Of a stretch of DNA of 64,000 bases, positions 45,883 through 56,455 are shown piece by piece; positions within the stretch are counted from its first letter, which is position 1, and every line of letters begins with the position of its first letter. The stretch lies in assembly GCA_036435485.1 (NCBI GenBank), contig CM071600.1:62121546-62185545 (forward strand). Direction: 5' to 3'. The translations under genes and the position numbers were made by a program. The stretch comes from Saposhnikovia divaricata (taxonomy: Eukaryota > Streptophyta > Magnoliopsida > Apiales > Apiaceae). The notes below the pieces were generated by a model. That model was given only the letters and a program-made list of their open reading frames with translations. It made no database searches and was not told where the DNA came from.

Positions 45883-46017
45883 TGTCAAAATGTCAGCATA
45901 GTTAGGCTAGTTAGGCACCGTCATAGACTTATATGACATAGTTGGTGTACTACTTCTTCTATATATAGGATAGTTTCCTCTTGTAATATTCACAACATAC
46001 ATTACAACTTTCTCTTC
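45883..46017 (+). repeat. Element D right LTR, 3' truncated
   Basis: Matches 41626-41760 without visible difference, then changes to MITE sequence at CTTCTACAGCC. Confidence 0.88.
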
Positions 46018-46450
46018 CCTTCTACAGCCACAGTTGGATATAATCTAATATCCAACCAACCTATCTATGACCATCTAGTAAACTAATGGACGGTTAGGAT
46101 CGGAAAAGCTTACGCTATATAATATAGCGTAATACGCTATATAATATAGCGTAAGCTTATACCAAAATCCCTCCGTTTCTAATTTGATTTTTTCCGTCAA
46201 CTGGTGAGATATTTTTGAAATCCGACTTCATTGTATTTTTCTACATCTCACAACGATCATTTTGCATACCATATTTGATATATTTCGACACAATTTAAAT
46301 GGGGGTTTTAACTTACGCTCTATTATATAGCGTATACGCTATATAATAGAGCGTAAGTCCCCTCATCCTGGCCGTTGATTGGATGTTTTAATGGTATAAG
46401 ATGGGTTGGTTGGATATTACAAAATATCCAACTGTGGCTGGTGACCCTTT
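46018..46450. mobile_element. Palindrome-rich TIR element (MITE)
   Basis: The left sequence CAGCCACAGTTGGATAT ... ATATCCAACCAACC is repeated inverted at the right (GGTTGGTTGGATATT ... CCAACTGTGGCTGG). Inside are a 53-bp palindrome with one mismatch pair (46106-46158) and a perfect 48-bp palindrome (46311-46358), both built on ACGCTATA/TATAGCGT. TA repeats follow on the right. Element D lies at its left edge (AGGGATC at 41619-41625 may be its other end), so D probably landed inside it. Confidence 0.75.
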
Positions 46451-46811
46451 TCCATATATATATATATATATATATAAAGGAGGATACGTGGACGCTTAGG
46501 TGGCGTGTTAAGATGGCTTCAATCTACTTTTCTAATTTTCTAGAATTTTAATTATAAGGCATAATTAAAAGTTCTATTGGAAGTTGAATAGGAGTTCGAA
46601 TTTGTAGAGAATAAGAGTTTGAATTTATTTCTATTGGAAGTTGAATAGAAGTTCGAATTTGTAGAGAAGGAGAGTTTGAATAATTTATTAAAATTATCTT
46701 TAACATATTAAAAGTAGAAAAGATGTTCGAATTTATAGAAAAAACATAACAAATTTATAGGAAAGAAGAATTCAAATTTATTGAAAAGACGTAAAATAAA
46801 ACAATTTCTAA

Positions 46812-47126
46812 GAGCATCTCCAAGGGAGAGACCCCTTAGCTATATTATCTAAATGACATCTATGTGGCATCTATGTGGCACCTTTTAGATAATATCTATA
46901 AATTGAGGTACTCCAACCTTCTTTCCCCTTAGCAAAAAATATAGATAATCATATTTGGTCTTCTATATTTGTTGAACCCATAAACCTCTTATGTATAATT
47001 TTACATAATTATAATTATAGATAACCCCATTGGAGTACATATACCTCCTCTTAGCTAAAATTTTACATATTCAATATAGATAATCATTTTAGCTAACAAT
47101 TTTACATTTCACCCTTGGAGATGCTC
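46812..47126. mobile_element. Tourist-like MITE (PIF/Harbinger), 315 bp
   Basis: TIR GAGCATCTCCAAGGG pairs with CCCTTGGAGATGCTC. The TSD TAA lies at 46809-46811 and 47127-47129. H1 has the uninterrupted site ATTTCTAACTGATTAC near 39067, proving insertion. Confidence 0.95.
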
Positions 47127-49550
47127 TAACTGATTACAAATAGAAAACAAATTTAAGTTTAATGAGAAGAGTTATCGTCAAAATTCTATAAATACCTTTG
47201 GCAACAAGCCATATGTATATATTGTTTTGGGTGTGATTTTCGAAAAAAATACATTCTTATGCAGGTATGTTCATGGATGGAAGGATTAGGAATATGCCAT
47301 TAATGGATCAAAGTAACTTGATTTGTACCGAATAATAGTTGAGGTACTTCTTTTTTCTTGATGTATTTGTTGTTTTTATTGAATTTTTCTATGTTTGTTG
47401 AGTACATTATCAATTTGTAGGTTGGTCAAATCGAAGTGCATGACTATTACATGTTATAAAACCCGGAGGGCACTGGATTTATGCATCTGGTTCTTAACAC
47501 ATGAATCAAATTTACGTGTGTATGCATTGATAATTAGGATTTAGTTACATGCTAACTTGCCCGTGTACAACATTTGAATATGGATTTTTTTTTTAATTTT
47601 ATAGATTACAATCATTGATTCGTTGCATTAAATAAGTTACGTTATCAAAATAAATGAAAGATTTTTGCAGGAAAATATGGAAAAAGTTTCGGAGCATGAC
47701 AAAATTTCATAGTACAAGCTTCTTAAGCGAATCCTACAATTTTAAAGGTGAGTATTCATTTATTTATTTTTCAAAATTCAATTATAATTTGTAGATTTTC
47801 TTCTATAAAAAATTCATTTTAAATTATCATAAAATGTTTAAATATTCAAATTTATAAAATATAAGTTTCAAATTTACTGGAAAGAATTCTCATCCTAAAA
47901 CGAATGATCATAAGATCCATTACACAATATAAAACTAGATTTCGGAAACTACCTATTAAAATAAATAATATTGTTTTAAAATATATATTTTAGGATTTTC
48001 AATACTAAGTAATTTCTAATTTGATATTTGTTAACTATTCATTTGTGCCTTGAGTCATTTTTGTTTTGTTAAGTAATTTCTTTTTTGTGATGTCTTTCTC
48101 TTGTATAGCATGGGAATACTACTTACCAAGAAGTATATTAGGATTAGTAGAATTGGTGTTCGAATTTATAGATGAGAAAAGTTTGAATTACAAGAAAGAT
48201 ACATAATTAAAAAATTTATTGGAGTTAAAATAGATGTTTGTAAGGCATATATTAATTTTTTTATTAAAAGTTGAATATGGGTTCAAACTTATAGAGAATA
48301 AGAGTTCGATTTTCTAGAAAATACATATAATTAAAAGTTCTATTGGAAGTCCAATAGAATAGGAATTCGAATTTATAGAGAATAAAAGTTTAAATTTTCT
48401 AGAAAATACATATAATTAAAAGTTCTATTGAAAGTAAAATAGGTGTTTGAATATAAAAAGAAAATATTTAATTAAATGTTCTATTAGAAGTAGAATAAGA
48501 GGACGATGCTAACATCATTTTACGCTCTTCTAAAATTATATATCTTTTTCCTTAAATACAGGAGAATATAAAATATATAGAGAAAATAAGATTTTTATAT
48601 GTAGGGGGAAGACGACTCAATAGGAAAAATCTTATTAACAATTAGAATTTGATATTGATGAAATAAATTTTCTTTTATATTTACGGTTCAACTTTTATGG
48701 ATAAAAATTATTAGACAAGTAATATATGTAAAAGTTGGGGTTTCGATTTTAACGAAAGAGCGGCTCAATAGGAAGAACCGCGTTTAGCGGGAAAGCGGTT
48801 TATTAGAGAATACCATGTTAACTATTAAAATTAAATATTGATGTTATAATATAAGATAAATATATTGATTTTCAATTTTTTTTAGATGCCCTTAATATAT
48901 TTTTCTAATTTTTTACAACTTTAGGATTTTAAATACTAATAACTAAAAAACTATCATTTATTATATTAGAATTATAATAGGTGTTCTAATGTATAAAGGA
49001 GAATAGTTCGAGTTTATAGGAAAAACATATTATTAAAAATTATATTGAAAGTAGAATAGTTTTTCGAATTTATACAGGAATAGTTCGGATTTTCAGATAA
49101 GCCATATAATTAAAGTTTTACTGGAAATTGAATAGGTGTTCCAATTTATGGAGAAAATAGTTTGAAATTTATATGGAAAACGTATAATTAAAAGTGTTAT
49201 TGGAAGTAGAATCGGTCTTTGTAAGACATGCAATTAAAAGTTCTATGTGAAATAGAAGTTCCAGTTTATAGAAAGAAGAATAGTTTAAATTTATAAAAAA
49301 TATATATAATTAAAAAATTTTATTGGAAGTAGAAAATGTGTTTGAATATATGTATATATATATGATGCATTTAATAAAAAGTTTTATTGGAAGTAGAATA
49401 CGTGGATGGTAGAGACGTATTTTACGATTTTTTGAAACTATTTATCTATTTTTCTAAAAGTCCTTTATATAAGTTCTTTATACAAGTTATTTGTACTTGC
49501 ATTAGGAAATTAACTGTTAAAATTTAATATTGATGTTATATTATAAAATA

Positions 49551-50077
49551 GGTTTTTGTTCAAGTGAGAACCTCTTATTTTGGTGAGATATGAGATCTAA
49601 TCTTATCCCTTCATTTTAATAAAATCTAATGATCCCGCTAGGAGCAGCCACACTATTAGCCTACACCCTCACACACACTAACCCCATCCCCTGATGACAT
49701 CATCATGATGTCATAAATATATATTTTTTTTTAAAAAAAAATTTTGGGAAAAAAAAATTTGGAAAGAAATCTGGGAAAAAAAGTCTGACGTCATATTGGT
49801 GATTTTTTCCAAAATCTGGTGATTTTTTTAGAATTCTGGTGATTTTTTACGAAATCTGGTGATTTTTATATGTATAAAAAATACCAGAATTAAAGAAAAA
49901 TCACTAGATTTTGTAAAAAAATCACCAGTATTACTTCAGCATGACGTCATAATTTTTTTTCCAAGATTTTTTTTCAAAAAAAAATTCCAATTTTTTTTTA
50001 AAAAAAAATTATGACATCACCATGACGTGGGTTCTCATAGTTCTCATAATAAGAGGGTTCTCACTGGAGCAAGACTC
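49551..50077. mobile_element. MULE-like MITE, 527 bp
   Basis: Inverted ends share CAGTGAGAACCCTCTTATTA-type sequence (left: CAAGTGAGAACCTCTTATTT). TTATAAAATA flanks both sides (49541-49550, 50078-50087), a 9-10-bp TSD typical of Mutator-like elements. The centre has repeated TCTGGTGATTTTTT units in both orientations. Confidence 0.85.
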
Positions 50078-50151
50078 TTATAAAATAAATATATAAAAAA
50101 CCTTTAAAATAGAATTATGACGCCGCCACGAAGCGCGGCTTTATCGACTAG

Positions 50152-50653
50152 TATATATATAAAGGAGGATAGCGGGAGTTTAGGTGGCGCTCTAATATCG
50201 TCTCAATCGATTTTTTTTAATTTCCTAGAATTTTAAACACTAATAAATATAAAAATATCAATTAGCATATTAGAAGTAGAATAGGTGTTCGAATTTATAA
50301 AGGAGAAGAGTTCGAATTTATAGGGAAGACATATGATTAGAAGTTTTATTGGAAGTATAATAATCAATATATATATATATATAAAGGAGGATAGCGGGAG
50401 TTTAGGTGGCGCTCTAATATCGTCTCAATCGATTTTTTTTTAATTTTCTAGAATTTTAAACACTAATAAATATAAAAATATCAATTAGCATATTAGAAGT
50501 AGAATAGGTGTTCGAATTTATAAAGGAGAAGAGCTCGAATTTATAGTGAAGACATATGATTAGAAGTTTTATTGGAAGTATAATAAGTATTTATAAGGCA
50601 TACGATTAAAAATTCTATTGGAAGTAGAATAGGAGTTCGAATTTATAGAGAAT

Positions 50654-50707
<54 letters not shown>

Positions 50708-51092
50708 GAGGATAGCGGGAGTTTAGGTGGCGCTCTAATATCGTCTCAATCGATTTTTTTTAATTTTCTAGAATTTTAAACACTAATAAATATAAAAATA
50801 TAAATTAGCATATTAGAAGTAGAATAGGTGTTCGAATTTATAAAGGAGAAAAGTTCAAATTTATAGGGAAGACATATGATTATAAGTTTTATTGGAAGTA
50901 TAATAAGTATTTATAAGGCATACGATTAAAAATTCTATTTGAAGTAGAATAGAAGTTCGAATTTATAGAGAATCATCAATATATATATATATAAAGGAGG
51001 ATAGCGGGAGTTTAGGTGGCGCTCTAATATCGTCTCAATCGATTTTTTTAATTTTCTCGAATTTTAAACACTAATAAATATAAAAATATCAT

Positions 51093-51142
<50 letters not shown>

Positions 51143-51353
51143 GAGGATAGCGGGAGTTTAGGTGGCGCTCTAATATCGTCTCAATCGATTTTTTTTAATT
51201 TTCTAGAATTTTAAACACTAATAAATATAAAAATATCAATTAGCATATTAGAAGTAGAATAGGTGTTCGAATTTATAAAGGAGAAGAGTTCGAATTTATA
51301 GGGAAGACATATGATTAGAAGTTTTATTGGAATTATAATAAGTATTTATAAAA

Positions 51354-51415
<62 letters not shown>
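50152..51415 (+). repeat. Array of five truncated Helitron 5' ends
   Basis: Each unit begins (TA)n-AAAGGAGGATAGCGGGAG and then TTTAGGTGGCGCTCTAATAT. Starts lie at about 50152, 50371, 50701, 50990 and 51137; lengths are ~110 to ~285 bp before the next (TA)n. The junctions read A|TCAATATATA or A|TCATCAATATA, i.e. a Helitron TC start after A. A sixth copy (from ~51416, missing its GGAGGATAG segment) continues to the 3' end at 54333. Confidence 0.88.
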
Positions 51416-51417
<2 letters not shown>

Positions 51418-52576
51418 CGCTCTAATATCGTCTCAATCGATTTTTTTTAATTTTCTAGAATTTTAAACACTAATAAATATAAAAATATCAATTAGCATAT
51501 TAGAAGTAGAATAGGTGTTCGAATTTATAAAGGAGAATAGTTCGAATTTATAGGGAAGACATATGATTAGAAGTTTTATTGGAAGTATAATAAGTATTTA
51601 TAAGGCATACGATTAAAAATTCTATTGGAAGTAGAATAGGAGTTCGAATTTATAGAGAATAAGAGTTCAAATTTATAGAAAAGATATATAAATAAAAGTT
51701 CTACTAGAACTAATAGGTGTTCTAATTTATAAAGGAGAAGAGTTTGAATTTATAGGAAAGACATATGATTAGAAGTTCTATTGGAAGTATAATAAGTATT
51801 TATAAGGCATACGATTAAAAGTTCTATTGGAAGTAGAATAGGAGTTCGAATTTATAGAGAATTAGAGTAGGAATTTATAGAAAAAATATATAAATAAAAG
51901 TTCTACTAGAACTAGAATAGGTGTTTGAATATATAGAGCAGACATATAATTAAATATTTTATAGAAAGTACGATCTTCTTAAAATATATTTTTTATATAA
52001 GTTAATTATATTTATATTAGGAAAATTTTTTATAAATCCAATACTATTGTCATGAAAAAAGTCACCGTATTTAAAAAGAAAAGAATTGATGTGTTAACAT
52101 AATAAAAGAACAATGAGTAAAAGAACAATCTCATGCAGCAATCCTAAATAAATACAGGAGTATCTATAAAATAAAGAGAAAATAAAATGTGTTTTCATTT
52201 TCTAAAACTCCAAAAATTTTAGAAAATCTAGAGAAAGTATAAATTGGAATTCACTCTATTTTTTAGATTTTGATTTCAAGGAAAAAAATTGTTGTGTAAG
52301 ATAAGTATCATCAATAATATGTAATGAAGTTAGAATTTAGATCCCAAACGAGAGTGGCTCGAAACGTGTTTAACGGGAAGACGGCTTACTATAAAAAATT
52401 GTACTAGCTATTAAAATATCATATGATGTTATAAATTATATTTTATTTTTAGGATTTGATTTTTATGGATAAACATTATCATACAAGTAATATGTGTAAA
52501 AGTTAGGTTTTTGGTCTTAACGAGAGAGCGAATCAATAGTAATAACTGTGTTTAACAAGAAAACGGTTCATTAGAA

Positions 52577-53563
52577 CGGTTGAAGCATCATTATCTTCCT
52601 GGCAGAAAATAAGGCAATGTTTTGGGAATTAACTACGTCACAAAGAATATTGCTGGCGACCTGAAAATCAGCAACACATTTGAATGCCCAGACAATGGCA
52701 GGGCTTTTCCTTTTGACATTATGCCTGACTTTGGAATGGGGGAAGTGATTGATGCTTCCCACCCAGTCACCCCTATATACGACGTTAACATGGAGAATGA
52801 TTTTGATAATGATCAATGGGAAGTGTTAATTCCTGAGTGGAATGGTGACTTACAATTGATGAACCAAGCTGTTTTTAGGGTGGAAGAAATTCCCCAGAGA
52901 GAAGTCATGCTCCAGCCACCTGATAATCAATTTCTGATAATAGAAGCTCCTCCAATCAACTCTTCACCTATCAGTGATCTCTCTAAAGGAAAAGAAAAGC
53001 TGTTCTCAGAATTTGCATTCTATAAGGATGGACTTCTTAGTGAGGAAGCTATCAAAATACTGGAAGAAGGGAGACTTAAGGCAATCTTCAAATCCTTTAG
53101 GAGAACTGTTCTAGACATGGAAGAAGTAGTTACTAGTGGAGTAAGAGTCAAGAATGTGCTTCATGCAGCAGTTGAAGGTAATTTGGAGTCGCTTCTGGCC
53201 TCATTACCTAGACAGAATTCCAGTGCAAGTGCTTTAAAAATCAACATCAATGCTTATGAAACCCCTTGATGCACTACGTGAAGAGTTTATGGAGGTAGAT
53301 AAAGTTATCATGAAAATGGCTCTAATGGAGGAGATTGAATTTAATAGTCGGAACATCGTTTAAATATTAAGGAAGAATTTGAGACGGAGTTGATGGAATT
53401 TCCTGGGGGAAGTATGAATCTTTTGTTTGTGTAGTATTGAGCTTTATCTAGTACGTTAATTAAGTGATGTCTGCTTCCTTGGGTTTTGTTTACTGTGGTT
53501 TGTAGTTCTCAGGCATGGCCTGTTTTATTAATATCATCCTATCTGCTTAGCAAAAAAAAGATA
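52577..53563 (+). mobile_element. LINE-like insertion in the inner Helitron
   Basis: The inner Helitron reads GGTTCATTAGA, then ~990 bp of foreign sequence, then CCGTATAAAAGATGTTTAAAT. The outer inverted copy has these two parts joined (near 54975-55000), so it is an insertion. The 3' end has CTGTTTTATTAATATCATCC ... GCTTAGC followed by eight A's, like plant LINE tails. Clear TSDs are not seen. Confidence 0.6.
52622..53269 (+). CDS. Unrecognised ORF (215 aa) within the LINE-like insertion
   Basis: Open for 215 codons, acidic, with blocks such as WEVLIPEWNGDLQL and KGKEKLFSEFAFYKDGLLS. Codon use looks like real coding sequence, and the GC content is higher than the surrounding Helitron. I do not recognise the family. 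It may be a C-terminal part of a LINE ORF1 or of a retroposed host gene, and the start is probably artificial because the open frame extends upstream. Confidence 0.45.
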   Translation: MGINYVTKNIAGDLKISNTFECPDNGRAFPFDIMPDFGMGEVIDASHPVTPIYDVNMENDFDNDQWEVLIPEWNGDLQLMNQAVFRVEEIPQREVMLQPPDNQFLIIEAPPINSSPISDLSKGKEKLFSEFAFYKDGLLSEEAIKILEEGRLKAIFKSFRRTVLDMEEVVTSGVRVKNVLHAAVEGNLESLLASLPRQNSSASALKININAYETP

Positions 53564-55878
53564 AGACCGTATAAAAGATGTTTAAATAAATAATTAATAC
53601 AAATAATAAATTGTTTTATTGGAAGTAGAATACGAGAACGGTGGAGACGTCTTATACGATTTTTTAAAACTATACATCTTTTTTCCTAGAAATCCTTTAT
53701 TTTAACTTTTTTATACAATTTAATTATACTTGCATTACAAAAATATATCCATAAATGTAATATTATTCCCGTAACGAAAAGTCTTAGTATTTTAACTTTT
53801 TTTTGATATGTTAACATAACAGAAAGACATTCCCATGCGAAAACTGTAAATAAATACAAGAATATCTATAATATACAGAAAATATAAGATGTATTTTCAT
53901 CTTTTAAAACTCCATAAATATTAGAAAGTTTAAAGAATATAAAAATTGGAATTTACTCTCTTTATATAATGAAGTTAGAATTTCGGTTTCAAATAAGAGC
54001 GGCTCGAAACGTATTTAACGGGAAGACGGCTCGCTAGAAAAGATTGTATTAGCTTTAAGAATTTGATACTGAAGTCATATTTTTTTTTTTACTGTTTGAT
54101 TTTATAGATAAAAAATATTATATAAGTCTTTATAATATATGTTAAAAAGTTGGGATTTCCGTTTTAACGAGAGAGCGGCTCAATCGAAAGAATCGTATTT
54201 TACAAGAAATTGATTCATTAGAGAAGATTATTTAATTATAAAAATTTAATATTAATATTATAATATAACGTAAATGTATTGAATTTTTTAAAAATATTGT
54301 AACGCCGCCGCGAAGCGCGGCTTTATCAACTAGTTTCTTGTTAAATACGATTCTTTCGATTGAACTGCTCTCTCGTTAAAACCGAAATCCCAACTTTTTA
54401 ACATATATTATAAAGACTTATATAATATTTTTTATATATAAAATTGAACCGTAAAAATAAAAAAAAATTATGACTCCAGTATTAAATTCTAATAGCTAAT
54501 ACAATCTTTTCTAGCGAGCCGTCTTCCCGTTAAATACGTTTCGAGCCGCTCTTATTTGAAACCGAAATTCTAACTTCATTATATAAAGTGAGTAATTCAA
54601 ATTTTTATATTCTTTAAACTTTCTAATATTTATGGAGTTTTAAAAGATGAAAATACATCTTATATTTTCTGTATATTATAGATATTCTTGTATTTATTTA
54701 CAGTTTCCGCATGGAAATGTCTTTCTGTTATGTTAACATATCAAAAAAAAAAAAAAATACGAAGACTTTTCGTTACGGGAATAATATTACATTTATGGAT
54801 ATATTTTTGTAATGCAAGTACAATTAACTTGTATAAAAAAGTTAAAATAAAGGATTTCTAGGAAAAAAGATGTATAGTTTTAAAAAATCGTATAAGACGT
54901 CTCCACCGCCCTCGTATTTTACTTCCAATAAAACAATTTATTTTATGTATTAATTATATATTTAAACATCTTTTATACGGTTATATCTAATGAACCGCTT
55001 TCTTATTAAACACAATTATTACTAAAAAGAAAGCTAGTACAATCCTAAAAATACAAAATAAAATCAAATCCTAAAAATAAAATAAAATTTATAACATCAT
55101 ATGATATTTTAATAGCTAGTACAATCTTTTATAGTGAGCCGTCTTCCCGTTAAACACGTTTCGAGCCGCTCTCGTTTGGGATTGAAATTCTAAATTCATT
55201 ACATATTATTGATGTTACTTATCTTACACAACAATTTTTTTCCTTAAAATCAAAACCTAAAAAATAGAGTGAATTCCAATTTATACTTTCTCTAGATTTT
55301 CTAAAAGTTTTGGCATTTTAGAAAATGAAAACACATCTTATTTTCTCTTTATATTATAGATACTCCTGTATTTATTTAGGATTCCTGCATGAGATTGTTC
55401 TTTTATTATGTTAACACATCAATTCTTTTATTTTTTAAATTCAGTGACTTTTTTCATGACAATAGTATTGGATTTATGAATAAATTTTCCTAATATAAGT
55501 ATAATTAACTTATATAAAAAAATATATAATTTAAGAAGATCGTACTTTCTATAAAGTATTTAATTATATGTCTGCTCTATATATTCAAACACCTATTCTA
55601 GTTCTAGTAGAACTTTTATTTATATATTTTTTCTATAAATTCGAACTCCTATTCTACTTCCAATAGAACTTTTAATCGTATGCCTTATAAATACTAATTA
55701 TACTTCCAATAGAACTTCTAATCATATGTCTTCCCTACAAATTCGAACTTCTTCTTTATAATTGATATTTTATATTTATTAGTGTTTAAAATTCTAGAAA
55801 ATTAGAAAAATCGATTGAGACGATATTAGAGCGCCACCTAAACTCCCGCTATCCTCCTTTATATATATATATTGATGA

Positions 55879-56455
55879 TTCTTTAAATTTTATTATGGAA
55901 TTTTTTTGTATAAAATAGAATTTTTAGTAAATAATAAGTAAAATATGCATATTTTAAAAGTTGCAAGCATGTATATAATTTTCATTAACTACTCTAAAAA
56001 ATATAGAGAAAAATGTTTCCAAAATTAACTACAAGAAAATTTCCTAAAATCATTTACTAAAATTAATTAGTTTTAATATGATTAATTGATAATATCATAA
56101 TTAAATTAAATAAGATCCGAATGCACATCAATCACACCAATTAAAACCATCCATAATTTCACATAATCAACGATTTTATGAAATTTTCCTACAATTAACT
56201 ATAGAACATCTTATCCAAAAAATATATTTGTCATTAATTATATAATCAAATAAATTATAAATTAAGGAATTTAAAGAAAGGGTAATATTGTCATTACAGA
56301 AGATAAAAATCTGTAGGTGACTCATACTAGTCACTTTCTCTTTTTTTCACTGTCCTTACAGTTAGTACCAGACTAGCACACAACTCAAACAAATGCTCTT
56401 CTTCTTCATCTTTCTAAATATTCATTTCTCACATTTTCTCTAAACATCTTCAACC
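55879..56455 (+). promoter_or_regulatory. Upstream region of LYK3
   Basis: AT-rich, 577 bp between the outer Helitron and the LYK3 ATG. A pyrimidine-rich stretch (56335-56450: CTCTTTTTTTCACTG, CTTCTTCTTCATCTTTC) is typical of a plant 5' UTR. TATA-like sequence lies at 56239-56262. No specific operator can be named. Confidence 0.5.

Larger units (their letters stand above)
41626..46017 (+). mobile_element. Copia element D, young, lacking gag
   Basis: LTRs at 41626-~41803 and 45883-46017 look identical over the 135 bp they share. PBS (41804-41815), an intact pol ORF and a PPT (45874-45882) are present. The gag domain is missing. The right LTR ends abruptly at 46017, so about 43 bp and the right TSD are lost. 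Short LTRs and the pol sequence fit a small-LTR Copia lineage such as Ale, which I infer without an alignment. Confidence 0.9.
46451..50151 (+). mobile_element. Helitron copy H2, with 3' end
   Basis: It starts at a (TA)n tract followed by AAAGGAGGATACGTGGACGC and ends GCCGCCACGAAGCGCGGC, TTTATCGACTAG at 50151, then T. The T belongs to the (TA)n of the next Helitron copy, so H2 or the H1-H2 unit inserted there. The body has degenerate repeats of the type AAAAGTTCTATTGGAAGTAG and GTTCGAATTTATAGAG. No protein-coding capacity is seen. Confidence 0.78.
38211..54333 (+). mobile_element. Inner Helitron (plus strand) with compound 5' end
   Basis: It starts TCAATATCAATATATC after A (38210) and ends ...GCCGCGAAGCGCGGC, TTTATCAACTAG at 54333, followed by T. 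The 3' hairpin has a perfect 6-bp stem GCCGCG-AAG-CGCGGC. Its own body is mainly 51416-54333; the (TA)n tract near its 5' end hosts everything between 38243 and 51355. Body sequence from ~51420 on matches the outer Helitron 55878-54334 in reverse. Confidence 0.8.
38086..55878 (-). mobile_element. Outer Helitron (minus strand), split by inner Helitron
   Basis: On the minus strand the 5' end is at 55878 (TCATCAATATATATAT, preceded by A), and the 3' end at 38086 reads GCCGCGAAGCGTGGC, then TTTATCAACTAG, followed by T. The two parts (38086-38210 and 54334-55878) match the ends of the inner plus-strand copy in inverted orientation and meet exactly where the inner element inserted (AATGAATCAA / TTTCTTG). 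It would be ~1.7 kb without the insertion. There is no RepHel coding. Confidence 0.85.

Noticed and set aside
50152..51415. Array of regularly repeated units as a possible CRISPR or satellite
   Set aside because: Units vary from 110 to 285 bp, are separated by (TA)n and are Helitron 5' ends; the organism is a plant.
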